Shown piece after piece: positions 35,001 through 44,136 of a stretch of DNA of 64,000 bases. Numbering within the stretch: the stretch's first letter is position 1; each line of letters starts with the position of its first letter. The stretch covers positions 124,001 to 188,000 of the forward strand of contig NZ_CP107048.1 of assembly GCF_025736935.1 (NCBI RefSeq), in the 5' to 3' direction. The DNA comes from Qipengyuania sp. SS22 (GTDB lineage: Bacteria; Pseudomonadota; Alphaproteobacteria; Sphingomonadales; Sphingomonadaceae). The notes under the pieces were generated by a model. That model was not told the DNA's origin and ran no database searches. It saw nothing but the letters and a program-made list of their open reading frames with translations. The translations under genes and the position numbers were made by a program.

Positions 35001-35678
35001 CTACCGATAGACGCAGGAATCGAGCCCGTCACGGGATACCGACCCGATCCGTGCGGATATCGTGTTGCCGTGGCGCGCCAGCCAGCCGCGGGGGTTGACG
35101 ACCGAGCGTTCCTTGGGGAGCGGCAATGCGGCGGCCATCCGGGCGGCTTCGAGCGGGGTGAGCGAGGCGGCGGATTTACCGAAATAGCGGCGCGCGCCTG
35201 CCTCTACGCCATAAGTGCCGATGCCGGTTTCGGCGACGTTGAGATAGACTTCCATGATCCGCCGCTTGCCCCAGATCTGTTCGATCAGCACCGTGAACCA
35301 CGCTTCGAAGCCTTTGCGGACATAGCCGCCGCCCTGCCACAGGAAGACGTTCTTGGCGGTCTGCTGGCTGATGGTCGAGCCGCCGCGAATCCGTCCGCCG
35401 CGCGCATTGCTGGCGATCGCGTTCTCGATCGCCTCGCGGTCGAACCCGTCATGGGTGCAGAACTTGCCGTCCTCCGCAGCGATTGTCGCGCGCACCATGT
35501 TGCGGTCGATATTGGATAGCGCGGTCCAGTCCTTGGTGATGCCATTGCCGTTGAGCAGCATGGTGGCGGTGACCGGCACGGGCACGAATTTGAACAGCAG
35601 GACGAGCGCGAGGCTGAGGCCCACGAAGCCGATCAATGTCTTGAACAGGAAACGGACCAGCCAGCGCATGCAGCGCAT
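35001..35678 (-). CDS. mtgA: Monofunctional peptidoglycan glycosyltransferase
   Basis: A 225-residue GT51 enzyme that polymerises lipid II into glycan strands without a transpeptidase domain. A single membrane anchor (about residues 7-33) precedes the catalytic domain. The catalytic Glu is E69 in IAAEDGKFCTHDGFD. Family motifs GGSTISQQTAKNVFLW and KRRIMEVYLNVAE are intact. It starts 98 bp from the divergent M20 gene and runs into the CDF gene 5 bp later, making it first in a compact five-gene minus-strand run. Two candidate ATGs (35678, 35669) differ by three residues. Confidence 0.94.
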   Translation of the reverse strand: MRCMRWLVRFLFKTLIGFVGLSLALVLLFKFVPVPVTATMLLNGNGITKDWTALSNIDRNMVRATIAAEDGKFCTHDGFDREAIENAIASNARGGRIRGGSTISQQTAKNVFLWQGGGYVRKGFEAWFTVLIEQIWGKRRIMEVYLNVAETGIGTYGVEAGARRYFGKSAASLTPLEAARMAAALPLPKERSVVNPRGWLARHGNTISARIGSVSRDGLDSCVYR

Positions 35679-35776
35679 CTAGCCGCGGGGGCGGGGCAAG
35701 GCAAACTGCCTGCTTGCGGTGCGTGGCGGCGCATGCTTATTTCGCAATGCGGCCACGGGGGCCCGGGGGACATTTC

Positions 35777-37111
35777 ATGCGCAAGGCAATTTTCGGACTG
35801 GCCGCTTCGGCGGTGGCACTGACATGGGGCGCGACGCCCGCAGCGGCGGATCCCGCGGCGGTGAAGCAGGCCGTGGCGGCTGATTACGACAGCCACCTCG
35901 AAGACCTGTTCCTTCACTTTCACACCAATCCCGAACTGTCCTTCCTCGAAACCGCAACCGCCGCGCGGATGGCGGCGGAATTGCGCGCCGCTGGTCTCGA
36001 GGTGACCGAAGGCGTTGGCGGAACCGGCGTGGTAGGCATGGTGCGCAATGGCGACGGGCCACTGATCCTGCTGCGTGCGGATATGGACGGGTTGCCGCTG
36101 CCCGAGAAGACCGGTCTCGACTACGCGTCGACGGCGACGCAGGTCGGACAGGATGGCGAGGAATACCCGGTCATGCATGCCTGCGGCCACGATGTGCATA
36201 TCACCTCGATGGTCGGCACCGCGCGGCGGCTGATGGCGACGAAAGACCAATGGTCGGGTACGCTGATGTTCGTCGTGCAGCCGGCCGAGGAGCGCGTCGG
36301 CGGCGCTGCGGCAATGCTGGAGGACGGGCTGTACGACCGCTTCGGCACGCCCGATTACGCCTTGGCGTTCCATGTCGCCTCGATCCTGCCTGCGGGCAAG
36401 ATCTCGGCTTCGGAAAGCATCCAGTATTCGAGCGCGGATTCGGTCGACATCATGGTGCCCGGCATCGGCGCGCACGGGGCCAGCCCCCACGCGGGCCGCG
36501 ACCCGGTCTATATCGCCTCGCAGATCGTCACTGCCATGCAGTCGGTCGTCAGCCGCGAAGTCGAGCCGCTGTCGCCCGCCGTGATCACGGTCGGCGCCTT
36601 CCACTCGGGCACCAAGCACAACATCATTTCGGACCGCGCCGATCTGCAACTGACCGTGCGCGCCAATGACGAGGACACGCGGGCGCAGCTGCTTGCCGCG
36701 ATCGAGCGGATCGCAGTCAATATCGGCGCTGCGCATGGCCTGCCCGACGACATGCCCGTGCAGGTGCGCGTGTCGGAGGGGACGCCGGTGACCAATAACG
36801 ATCCCGCGCTGGCGCGGCGGTTGAACGCAGTGATGCAGCGCGACCTTGGCGAGGATGTGTTCATCCCGTTCGAGCAGCGCGGCATGGGGGCAGAGGATTT
36901 CGCCTATTTCGTCGCCGAGGAATATGGTGTCCCCGGCTATTACTTTGCGGTTGGCGGCACCCCGCAGGCGGCCTTCGACGCGGCCGCAAACGGCGGACCG
37001 CCGGTCCCGTCGCATCACTCGCCGCTGTTCAAGATCGCGCCGCGCGAGAGCGTGACGTTGGGGACCGAGGCGATGGTGGCAGCGGTGCTGGACCTGGCAC
37101 CCGCCGGTTAG
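35777..37111 (+). CDS. Secreted M20-family amidohydrolase/carboxypeptidase
   Basis: A 444-residue exported zinc hydrolase of the M20D type (hippurate hydrolase, IAA-amino acid hydrolase, N-acetyl amino acid deacetylase group). Signal peptide residues 1-24 end in AAA. Metal ligands are visible in MHACGHDVH, in the PAEE pair, and in HHSPLFK near the C-terminus. The dimerisation insert is DSVDIMVPGIGAHGASPHAG. I take the ATG at 35777, preceded by GGGGGA and followed by a normal signal sequence, not the frame's earlier start at 35714. The substrate is probably an N-acylated amino acid or dipeptide, but its identity is not shown. Confidence 0.92.
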   Translation: MRKAIFGLAASAVALTWGATPAAADPAAVKQAVAADYDSHLEDLFLHFHTNPELSFLETATAARMAAELRAAGLEVTEGVGGTGVVGMVRNGDGPLILLRADMDGLPLPEKTGLDYASTATQVGQDGEEYPVMHACGHDVHITSMVGTARRLMATKDQWSGTLMFVVQPAEERVGGAAAMLEDGLYDRFGTPDYALAFHVASILPAGKISASESIQYSSADSVDIMVPGIGAHGASPHAGRDPVYIASQIVTAMQSVVSREVEPLSPAVITVGAFHSGTKHNIISDRADLQLTVRANDEDTRAQLLAAIERIAVNIGAAHGLPDDMPVQVRVSEGTPVTNNDPALARRLNAVMQRDLGEDVFIPFEQRGMGAEDFAYFVAEEYGVPGYYFAVGGTPQAAFDAAANGGPPVPSHHSPLFKIAPRESVTLGTEAMVAAVLDLAPAG

Positions 37112-37123
37112 GTCCAAGATACG

Positions 37124-37162
37124 AAAAGGCCGCCGACACCCAAAGGTATCGGCGGCCTTTTT
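37124..37162. terminator. Strong bidirectional terminator
   Basis: A perfect 13-bp stem AAAAGGCCGCCGA / TCGGCGGCCTTTT with a 12-nt loop, ending in TTTTT on the plus strand and AAAA at its start. It serves both the M20 gene and the convergent rpoH. Confidence 0.85.
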
Positions 37163-37181
37163 CGTGTTCGCTCGGGCTGGC

Positions 37182-38087
37182 TTACGCCACGCCGGCCAGC
37201 AGCCGGTCACCGGCGATGGTCTTCATCGCCTTTTGCACCTTTTCGAACGCGCGCACTTCGATCTGGCGGATGCGTTCGCGGCTGACGTCGTAAACCTGGC
37301 TCAGTTCCTCGAGCGTCTGCGGGTTTTCCGTCAGGCGGCGTTCGGTGAGGATGTGCTTCTCACGCTCGTTGAGGCTGTCCATCGCCTCGACCAGCATGTC
37401 GTGGCGCACTTCGGATTCCTGCGCGTCGGCGACCAGCTCGTCCTGCAGCGGACCATCGTCCTTGAGCCAGTCCATCCATTCGCCCGAACCCTCTTCGCCA
37501 TTGCGCATCGGCACGTTGAGCGAGCCATCGCCGCCCATCAGCATGCGACGGTTCATGTTGACCACCTCCTGCTCGGGCACGCCGAGATCGGTGGCGATCT
37601 TCGTCACATCGTCGGGGTGAAGATCGGTGTCCTCGTAAGCGTCGAGGTTCTTCTTCATCCGGCGCAGGTTGAAAAACAGCTTCTTCTGCGCGGCGGTGGT
37701 GCCCATTTTCACCAAGCTCCACGAGCGCAGGATATATTCCTGGATGCTCGCCTTGATCCACCACATCGCATAGGTCGCCAGACGGAAGCCGCGATCGGCC
37801 TCGAACTTCTTGACGCCCTGCATCAGGCCGACATTGCCTTCGGAAATGAGGTCGGACACCGGCAGGCCGTAGCCGCGGTAACCCATGGCGATCTTGGACA
37901 CCAAGCGCAGGTGCGAGGTGACGAGCTGCGCGGCAGCTTCGGTATCGTCATGTTCCTCGTAGCGCTTGGCGAGCATATATTCCTGCTCTTGCGTCAGCAC
38001 GGGGAATTTCTTGATTTCGGAAAGATAGCGGTTGAGGCTCTGCTCACCGCCGAGCGCCGGAACGCTCAAAGTTTTGGTATTGCTCAC
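37182..38087 (-). CDS. rpoH: Heat-shock sigma factor sigma-32
   Basis: A 301-residue sigma factor for heat-shock genes. The RpoH box, QKKLFFNLRRMKKNL, is present between regions 2 and 3 and separates it from other sigma-70 members. Region 2.4 is FRLATYAMWWIKASIQEYIL, and region 4.2 is LEELSQVYDVSRERIRQIEV. The start is taken as GTG at 38087, behind CAGGG, giving MSNTKTLSVPALGG as in relatives; upstream codons to 38141 are non-conserved. Alphaproteobacteria often carry two rpoH copies and this is one. It lies downstream of rluD, with 122 bp between, in which TTGAAA is seen but no convincing -10. Confidence 0.95.
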   Translation of the reverse strand: MSNTKTLSVPALGGEQSLNRYLSEIKKFPVLTQEQEYMLAKRYEEHDDTEAAAQLVTSHLRLVSKIAMGYRGYGLPVSDLISEGNVGLMQGVKKFEADRGFRLATYAMWWIKASIQEYILRSWSLVKMGTTAAQKKLFFNLRRMKKNLDAYEDTDLHPDDVTKIATDLGVPEQEVVNMNRRMLMGGDGSLNVPMRNGEEGSGEWMDWLKDDGPLQDELVADAQESEVRHDMLVEAMDSLNEREKHILTERRLTENPQTLEELSQVYDVSRERIRQIEVRAFEKVQKAMKTIAGDRLLAGVA

Positions 38088-38209
38088 TTGTACCCTGACC
38101 TTTCTAGCGTCGACCTCGTGTGGCGGACCCCTGATGGGCATCCGACCGTCGGGCCACTAAGGTTACCTATAGCGGACGCAGCCCAGATTGCACACGCCTT
38201 TCATCGATT

Positions 38210-39154
38210 TCAACGTGCGGTTTGGTCGATCAGTTCCCGCATATCGGAGGGCGGTTCGGCGCAGAAATCCAAGCTTTCGCCGCTGATAGGATGTTTGAAT
38301 CCCAGCCGTGCAGCATGCAATGCCTGGCGCGCGAAACCGAGCTCTTCGAGCAGGGGTCTGAGGGCCCTTGGGGTGCGTCCATAGACAGGGTCCCCCAATA
38401 GCGCATGGCCGATTGACGCACAGTGAACGCGGACCTGGTGCGTGCGTCCGGTTTCGAGACGGCACTCGATCAATGATGCATGGGGCAGGGTGCGGAGGGT
38501 CTCGTAATGGGTGACTGCGTGCTTGCCGCGGGACGTATCGTCGGGCAGCACCGCCATCTTCTTGCGGTCGCGGTCCGAGCGGCCGAGGCGGCCTGAAATC
38601 GTGCCCGCGGGCGGGTTTGGGTGCCCGGCGCACAGCGCCAGATACCGGCGGGTGATCGAATGGTCGGCGAACTGCCGCGCCAGACCTTCATGCGCCGCAT
38701 CCGACTTGGCGACGACCAGCAGGCCCGAGGTGTCCTTGTCGATGCGGTGGACGATCCCCGGCCGCGCGACGCCGTTGATGCCCGACAGCTGCCCCGCGCA
38801 GTGATGCAGCAGCGCATTGACCAGCGTACCGTCCGGATTGCCCGCTGCCGGGTGGACGACCATGCCCGCCGGCTTGTTCACGACCACGAGGTGCGCATCC
38901 TCGAACACGACATCGAGCGGGATATCCTGCGGCTTTGCGGCCAGCGCTTCGGGCGGGGGCAGGACGATGGCAAAGCGTTCCTCGCCTTGGACCTTCGCCG
39001 ATGCGCTGCGCGCCACGGTCTTGCCCACGGTCACGGCACCTTCGGCAATCAGGCCCTTGATCCGTTCACGCGACAATTCGGTCGCCTCGGCCAGTGCCTT
39101 GTCGAGGCGGCCGCTGCTGGTCAGCTTTCCGGTGATGATGTCGGCATCGGCCAT
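38210..39154 (-). CDS. rluD: 23S rRNA pseudouridine synthase RluD
   Basis: A 314-residue RluA-family pseudouridine synthase that modifies helix 69 of 23S rRNA in the RluD group. An N-terminal S4 RNA-binding domain (SSGRLDKALAEATELSRERI) is followed by the catalytic domain with the active Asp in HRIDKDTSGLLVVAKSD. Other motifs, VNKPAGMVVHPA and LETGRTHQVRVH, are complete. The start is the ATG at 39154. It is divergent from the JAMM gene with only 16 bp between the two start codons. RpoH lies downstream on the same strand. The choice of RluD over RluA/RluC rests on length and domain order. Confidence 0.92.
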   Translation of the reverse strand: MADADIITGKLTSSGRLDKALAEATELSRERIKGLIAEGAVTVGKTVARSASAKVQGEERFAIVLPPPEALAAKPQDIPLDVVFEDAHLVVVNKPAGMVVHPAAGNPDGTLVNALLHHCAGQLSGINGVARPGIVHRIDKDTSGLLVVAKSDAAHEGLARQFADHSITRRYLALCAGHPNPPAGTISGRLGRSDRDRKKMAVLPDDTSRGKHAVTHYETLRTLPHASLIECRLETGRTHQVRVHCASIGHALLGDPVYGRTPRALRPLLEELGFARQALHAARLGFKHPISGESLDFCAEPPSDMRELIDQTAR

Positions 39155-39170
39155 GCTAGGGCCATGCGCG

Positions 39171-39566
39171 ATGCCGGTCCAAGTCTCAAGCGATGTCGTC
39201 GAACATCTCCTGGTCGAGGCGCGTTCCGCGCATCCGCAGGAATGCTGCGGCATCCTGCTGGGCGGCGGCGACGCGATCACCGCGATCCGGCGCGCGCGCA
39301 ATGTCCACCCCGACCCCGCACGCCGGTTCGAGATCGACCCCCAGGCTCTGGTCGATGTCTATCGCCAGGCCCGCGAGGGCGGGCCGCAGGTGCTGGGATA
39401 TTACCATTCGCACCCCAATGGAGTGGCCGAGCCCTCGGCCACCGATCGCTCGCTCGCGGCGGGCGACGGGGCGATCTGGGCGATAATCGCGGCAGGGCGA
39501 ATCGCCTTGTGGCGTTCGGGGGATGCAGGGTTCGAGAAGCTTCCCTATGAGCTTGCCCCTCGCTAA
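39171..39566 (+). CDS. Standalone JAMM (M67) metallopeptidase
   Basis: A 131-residue Mov34/JAMM-domain zinc peptidase. All ligands are in place: E24 (PQECCGILLGG), H79 and H81 (YYHSHPNG), then S89 and D92 (S-x2-D). The domain has no fused Ub-like or E1 partner, and no ThiS, MoaD or ubiquitin-like gene is next to it. Relatives cut the C-terminal extension of sulfur-carrier proteins or deubiquitinate. Two ATGs are possible (39171, 39153); I prefer 39171 because 39153 would overlap the divergent rluD start. It lies upstream of chpT. Confidence 0.85.
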   Translation: MPVQVSSDVVEHLLVEARSAHPQECCGILLGGGDAITAIRRARNVHPDPARRFEIDPQALVDVYRQAREGGPQVLGYYHSHPNGVAEPSATDRSLAAGDGAIWAIIAAGRIALWRSGDAGFEKLPYELAPR

Positions 39567-39600
39567 GACCGTAATCGAATATTCACCACTCGGAATCTCA

Positions 39601-40260
39601 ATGGACGACCGCCAATCGATCGATCTTGCCGCGATGCTGTGCTCGCGCTTGTGCCATGACCTGCTCAGTCCCGTCGGAGCGCTGTCCAACGGCCTCGAGC
39701 TGCTGGCAATGGAATCCGATCCCGAAATGCGTGCCAATGTGATGCAGTTGCTCGAGCAGAGCGCGCTGATCAGCACCAACAAGCTGAAGTTCTTTCGCCT
39801 CGCCTTCGGGGCTGCGGGGGGCTTTGGCGAGCGCGTCGAGATTGCTGAGCCCAAGGCGCTGATCGAAGCGCTGATCGCGGACAAGCCCAATGTCACGATC
39901 GAATGGGGGCTGGCCGAACCCACGCTGGGCAAGCCCGCAGTCAAGGTGCTGCTCAATTTCGCGCAGATCGCGATCGATGCGCTGGTGCGTGGCGGGACGC
40001 TCGATATCGGTGCCGAAATGCGCGATGGCGCGTGCGAGATCGTGGTCCGCGCAATCGGACCCAAGATCGCTTTCGACGAGACCATCGGCAAGGCGCTCGA
40101 TGGCTCGCTCGACCGCGCCGACCTGACCAGCCGCACGGCGGCCGCGCATATGATCAATCTGCTCGCCACCGAAAGCGGGGGCGGGCTGCAATATCACAAG
40201 GGCCCCGATGCGCTGGTGCTCGGCGCGGTCCTGCCTGCGGGCGAAGGGCTGATCGGGTGA
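39601..40260 (+). CDS. chpT: Histidine phosphotransferase ChpT
   Basis: A 219-residue phosphotransfer protein that passes phosphate from CckA to CtrA and CpdR in the alphaproteobacterial cell cycle. The phospho-accepting His is in the DHp-like helix SRLCHDLLSPVGALSNGLE. The remainder is the degenerate ATPase-like domain of the DUF2328/HPTransfase family. I use the ATG at 39601, giving MDDRQSIDLAAML as in relatives; an in-frame ATG at 39547 would overlap the JAMM gene. The stop overlaps the GTG of the next gene (GTGA), so it is coupled to the amidase. Presence of ChpT is strong support for the class assignment. Confidence 0.9.
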   Translation: MDDRQSIDLAAMLCSRLCHDLLSPVGALSNGLELLAMESDPEMRANVMQLLEQSALISTNKLKFFRLAFGAAGGFGERVEIAEPKALIEALIADKPNVTIEWGLAEPTLGKPAVKVLLNFAQIAIDALVRGGTLDIGAEMRDGACEIVVRAIGPKIAFDETIGKALDGSLDRADLTSRTAAAHMINLLATESGGGLQYHKGPDALVLGAVLPAGEGLIG

Positions 40261-41006
40261 GCTCCGATTTCGGCAAGCTGGGCCAGGGGCTCCCCGCCAG
40301 CAAGGACGAACTCGTCGACCGCGAAGTACTTTCGCCCAATCACGACGAACGCACCATGCCGATCGACATGCTGGTGATCCATTACACCGAGATGGAGGAC
40401 AAGGGCTTCGCCATCGAACGGCTGTGCGATCCCGAAGCCAAGGTTTCGGCGCATTACCTGATCGGCGAGAAGGGCGAGGTCGTCCGGCTGGTCCCCGAGG
40501 AAAAGCGCGCCTGGCATGCGGGCCAGTCCTACTGGCGCGGGCACAAGGATGTGAATTCCGCCAGCATCGGGATCGAGCTCGACCATCCGGGCCATAAATA
40601 TGGCTATCGCGAGTTCAACGATGCGCAGTTCGAAGCGCTGGTGCCGCTGGTCGCGCGGATCGTGAAGGAATACGATATCCCGCGCACCAATGTGGTCGGC
40701 CATTCGGATGTCGCCCCGGCGCGCAAGATCGATCCGGGCGAATTGTTTCCATGGGATCGGCTGGCCGAATACGGCCTGTGCCTGCCGCGCCCGAAGAAGC
40801 TCGAACGGGGCGATCCGTTCGACAATGACGCGTCGTTCTACCTCGCGCTCGAGCGCTTCGGTTACGATATCACCGATGGGCGCAAGGCGGTCGAAGCCTT
40901 CCAGCGCCGTTGGCGGCCGGAGAAGATCGACGGGACAATCGACGGCGAAGTGCGCGCGATCCTGTTCCAGCTCCTGCTGGATCGAGACCGGGGGAACGCC
41001 CGGTAA
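40257..41006 (+). CDS. N-acetylmuramoyl-L-alanine amidase
   Basis: A 249-residue zinc amidase (Amidase_2, AmpD/AmiD type) that removes stem peptides from muramyl residues. Zinc ligands fit the first His of MLVIHYTEMED, and the His of NVVGHSDVAPARKIDPG with its downstream Asp. KVSAHYLIGEKGEVVRLV is the substrate-binding block. A C-terminal peptidoglycan-binding-like helix region (AVEAFQRRWRPEKIDG) follows. The start is GTG at 40257, overlapping the chpT stop by 4 nt. No signal peptide is seen, so it may act in the cytoplasm on recycled muropeptides. Confidence 0.9.
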   Translation: MSSDFGKLGQGLPASKDELVDREVLSPNHDERTMPIDMLVIHYTEMEDKGFAIERLCDPEAKVSAHYLIGEKGEVVRLVPEEKRAWHAGQSYWRGHKDVNSASIGIELDHPGHKYGYREFNDAQFEALVPLVARIVKEYDIPRTNVVGHSDVAPARKIDPGELFPWDRLAEYGLCLPRPKKLERGDPFDNDASFYLALERFGYDITDGRKAVEAFQRRWRPEKIDGTIDGEVRAILFQLLLDRDRGNAR

Positions 41007-41027
41007 TCCGGCGATTCCGCCGCCCGG

Positions 41028-41474
41028 TCAGGCGGGTGAGAGCAGCCCATTGGCCTCGCATTCGAGCAGGCATTCGTGCATCTTTTCGACCGCAACGCGC
41101 GCATTCACGCCCATCAGGAAGCGGATGTGCTGCAATTCCTCGTCGAGCGGGGATCCCGCGTTCTCGCTGCCGGACAATTCGGCCATATGCCAGCGGTCGA
41201 ACATGCGGTCCTTCACGCCAACGAGATCGACCAGCCGCACCTGTGCGTGATCGAAATCGCAGCAGATGCGCTCGAACACGTCCTCGACGACAGGGCCTTC
41301 GCCCTCGATCAGCTGGATAAAATGGTCCTCGACGAAGACCAGCACCCCGGTGATGCCGACTTCCTTGTTCCGGATGGCCGCACGCGCTGCAATGTTGCTG
41401 GCCTGTTGTTCGACCGTCAGTTCGGCGGGTACGAGACAGGAGCGGCTGGTGTATAGGAGCCTGCTAATGGGCAT
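41028..41474 (-). CDS. BLUF-domain blue-light photoreceptor
   Basis: A 148-residue standalone BLUF protein binding FAD. The flavin-switch residues are all present: Y8 (LLYTSRS), N36 (IRNKEVGITGVL), Q54 (DHFIQLIEG), with a Trp at W95 (MFDRWHMA). After the roughly 95-residue BLUF core a 50-residue helical tail is left, as in short BLUF signalling proteins such as PapB or BlsA. It starts 15 bp after the stop of an MHYT-GGDEF-EAL gene, with its own GGGAG site. So it should control cyclic-di-GMP turnover in response to blue light, by protein contact; this is inferred from gene order. Confidence 0.92.
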   Translation of the reverse strand: MPISRLLYTSRSCLVPAELTVEQQASNIAARAAIRNKEVGITGVLVFVEDHFIQLIEGEGPVVEDVFERICCDFDHAQVRLVDLVGVKDRMFDRWHMAELSGSENAGSPLDEELQHIRFLMGVNARVAVEKMHECLLECEANGLLSPA

Positions 41475-41489
41475 GGTTGTCTCCCGGGC

Positions 41490-43529
41490 CTAGACTTCGG
41501 CCAGATCGGTTTGCGTGCCAGCAAAGGCAAGGAACGCCGCGGGCGGTATCGGGCGCCCGGTCAGGAAGCCCTGTACCTCGTCGCATCCATGATCGCGGAT
41601 GAACGACAATTGCGAATCGGTTTCGATCCCCTCGGCGGTGATCTTCATGTTCAAGCTGGCGCCCAATTGCGCGATCGCCCGCACGATCGACGCGCTGCCC
41701 ACATCGTCGGGCAGTTTCTGGACGAAGCTCTTGTCGATCTTGATCCGGCTGATCGGGAAGCGGTGCAGATAGCTCAGCGACGAATATCCGGTCCCGAAAT
41801 CATCGAGCGAGATACGCACGCCCAGGTCGCGGATATGCGTGAGCGTGCGCAGCGCCGCTTGATCGTTATTGAGCAGGGCGGTTTCGGTAATCTCGAGTTC
41901 GAGGCGGTGCGGGGCAAGACCGGAATCCGCCAGCGCTTGCGCCACGGTCTGGGGCAGCCGCGGATCGAGCAATTGCACGGGCGACACATTCACCGCCAGA
42001 TCGATATGGGCGGGCCATGATGCTGCATCCTTGCACGCCTGGTGCAGGACATCGGAGCCGATGCGCGATACCAGCCCCAACTCCTCGGCAATCGGGATGA
42101 ATTCGGTCGGCGAAATTTCGCCGTGTTCGGGACAGGTCCACCGCAGCAGCGCTTCTGCGCCCGTGACCACGCCGCTGCGCGAAGCAAATACCGGCTGGTA
42201 AACGATCGTGAACTCATCGCGCATGCACGCCCGGCGCAGGGCGGCTTCAAGGGACCGGCGACGCTGGATGATCTCCATCAGTGTCGGTTCGAACACCCGA
42301 TGCGTCTGCTTCCCATCATGCTTGGCCGAATACAGCGCGATATCGGCGTGCTGGACCAGCACGTCGGGGGTGGTCCCGTGGTCGGGCGCCAGCGCCACGC
42401 CGACGCTGCCGCTGAGTTCGACGACATTGCCGTCAATGATCATGGGGCGCGACAGGACCTCCACCACCCGCTCGGCGATTGCCGTGGCGCGGAGATGCTC
42501 GCCGATGCCGAAACAGATGATGGCAAATTCGTCGCCGCCGATGCGCGCGACCATGTCACCCTCGCGCACCGCCAGAGTGAGTCGGTGTGCCAGACGCTTG
42601 AGAACCACATCGCCGATCGGGTGGCCGAGCGTATCGTTGATCGGCTTGAAGCGGTCGAGATCGACCATCATCAGCGCGAAGGGCCGCCCGAACAGCGCGA
42701 TCTTGTCGCATTCCAGCCGCAGGGCTTCGGTAAACTGGTGCCGATTCGCGAGATTGGTCAGCGCATCGTGCATGGCGATATGCGCGATCCGGCTCTCGCC
42801 ATCCGAACTGGTCTTGCGCTCGACGAGATAGGTCGAGACTCCCGTCCCGACGATGAGCAGCGCAACCATGCCGATTGCGGCGGCCATTGGGGCGAAGGCT
42901 TCGCTATCCGCGCCTTGCGAATAGCCCGCCATGGCGGAGACCGAGAAGGCGGCCATTCCGCAGAAATGAATCCCGAGGATCGCCAGCGTCAGCAGTGCGC
43001 CGGCTTGCCATACGCGATAGATGCCTGACCCGTCGCGTAGCAGGCGGATCGCCAGAGACGAGCAGGCCATGGCGATAAACAGCGAAGCGATCACATACCG
43101 CCAGTCCCATTGCACGATCCCGTCCACGCGATAGGCGAACATGCCGACATAATGCATGGCGCCCATCGCGAGGCCGATGATCGACCCGCCGAAGATCGGT
43201 GCGAACCGGGAGAATCTCGCAGAAGCCAGCGCGAGTCCGGTACCGATTCCCGCGACCGCGATCAGGGCGGAGATGACGGTCAGCACCCCGTCGAGTGTGA
43301 CCGGCGCATTCGGCTGATAGCCGAGCATGGCGATGAAATGCGTCGCCCAGGTGGCAGCCCCCGCGGTCACGGCGGACAGGAAGCACCAGTGGACCCGCGC
43401 GATCCCTTTCTCCGACAAAGTCCGACGGAACAGCGTTGCCGACACCATCGCCCCGGCGATGCACATCAGCGCCGCCATCAGCACGAACCAGAGATTATGA
43501 TCGTAAATTATGCAGCTGATTATCAGCAT
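41490..43529 (-). CDS. MHYT-GGDEF-EAL cyclic-di-GMP enzyme
   Basis: A 679-residue inner-membrane protein. The N-terminal MHYT sensor has about seven helices and repeats MHYT-like motifs (THFIAML, MHYVGMF, IHFCGMAAF), proposed to bind copper and sense gases. The GGDEF domain is intact (IGGDEFAI) and preceded by an RxxD inhibitory site (REGD, five residues ahead). The EAL domain is also intact: EALLRW, DDFGTGYSS, KIDKSF and AEGIET. Both synthesis and breakdown of c-di-GMP are possible. The BLUF gene follows by 15 bp. The ATG has GAGG upstream. Confidence 0.93.
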   Translation of the reverse strand: MLIISCIIYDHNLWFVLMAALMCIAGAMVSATLFRRTLSEKGIARVHWCFLSAVTAGAATWATHFIAMLGYQPNAPVTLDGVLTVISALIAVAGIGTGLALASARFSRFAPIFGGSIIGLAMGAMHYVGMFAYRVDGIVQWDWRYVIASLFIAMACSSLAIRLLRDGSGIYRVWQAGALLTLAILGIHFCGMAAFSVSAMAGYSQGADSEAFAPMAAAIGMVALLIVGTGVSTYLVERKTSSDGESRIAHIAMHDALTNLANRHQFTEALRLECDKIALFGRPFALMMVDLDRFKPINDTLGHPIGDVVLKRLAHRLTLAVREGDMVARIGGDEFAIICFGIGEHLRATAIAERVVEVLSRPMIIDGNVVELSGSVGVALAPDHGTTPDVLVQHADIALYSAKHDGKQTHRVFEPTLMEIIQRRRSLEAALRRACMRDEFTIVYQPVFASRSGVVTGAEALLRWTCPEHGEISPTEFIPIAEELGLVSRIGSDVLHQACKDAASWPAHIDLAVNVSPVQLLDPRLPQTVAQALADSGLAPHRLELEITETALLNNDQAALRTLTHIRDLGVRISLDDFGTGYSSLSYLHRFPISRIKIDKSFVQKLPDDVGSASIVRAIAQLGASLNMKITAEGIETDSQLSFIRDHGCDEVQGFLTGRPIPPAAFLAFAGTQTDLAEV

Positions 43530-43687
43530 GAAACCTCACGCGACCGCCCGCATCGATTGCAGGCCGAAGGCCGCCTAGTCGGCAAAGGTTAACGATTGCT
43601 CCAAGTGCGGGACTTCAAGCCTAATGGCCGCGCTTAAGCGGTGAGGAAAGACGGACCGGGCCTTGGCGGGCGCGCATGTACTTTGGC

Positions 43688-43716
43688 TTGGCGAAACGTC
43701 CCCTTTGCCCTATCTG
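43688..43716 (+). promoter_or_regulatory. Candidate rnpB promoter
   Basis: TTGGCG (43688-43693) and TATCTG (43711-43716) are 17 bp apart, and the RNA 5' end predicted from pairing starts 7 bp after the -10. Confidence 0.5.
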
Positions 43717-43723
43717 CCATGCC

Positions 43724-44120
<397 letters not shown>

Positions 44121-44136
<16 letters not shown>

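Noticed and set aside
38088..38209. Autoregulatory RpoH promoter before rpoH
   Set aside because: A TTGAAA is present but no convincing -10 at proper spacing, so it is not listed as a feature.
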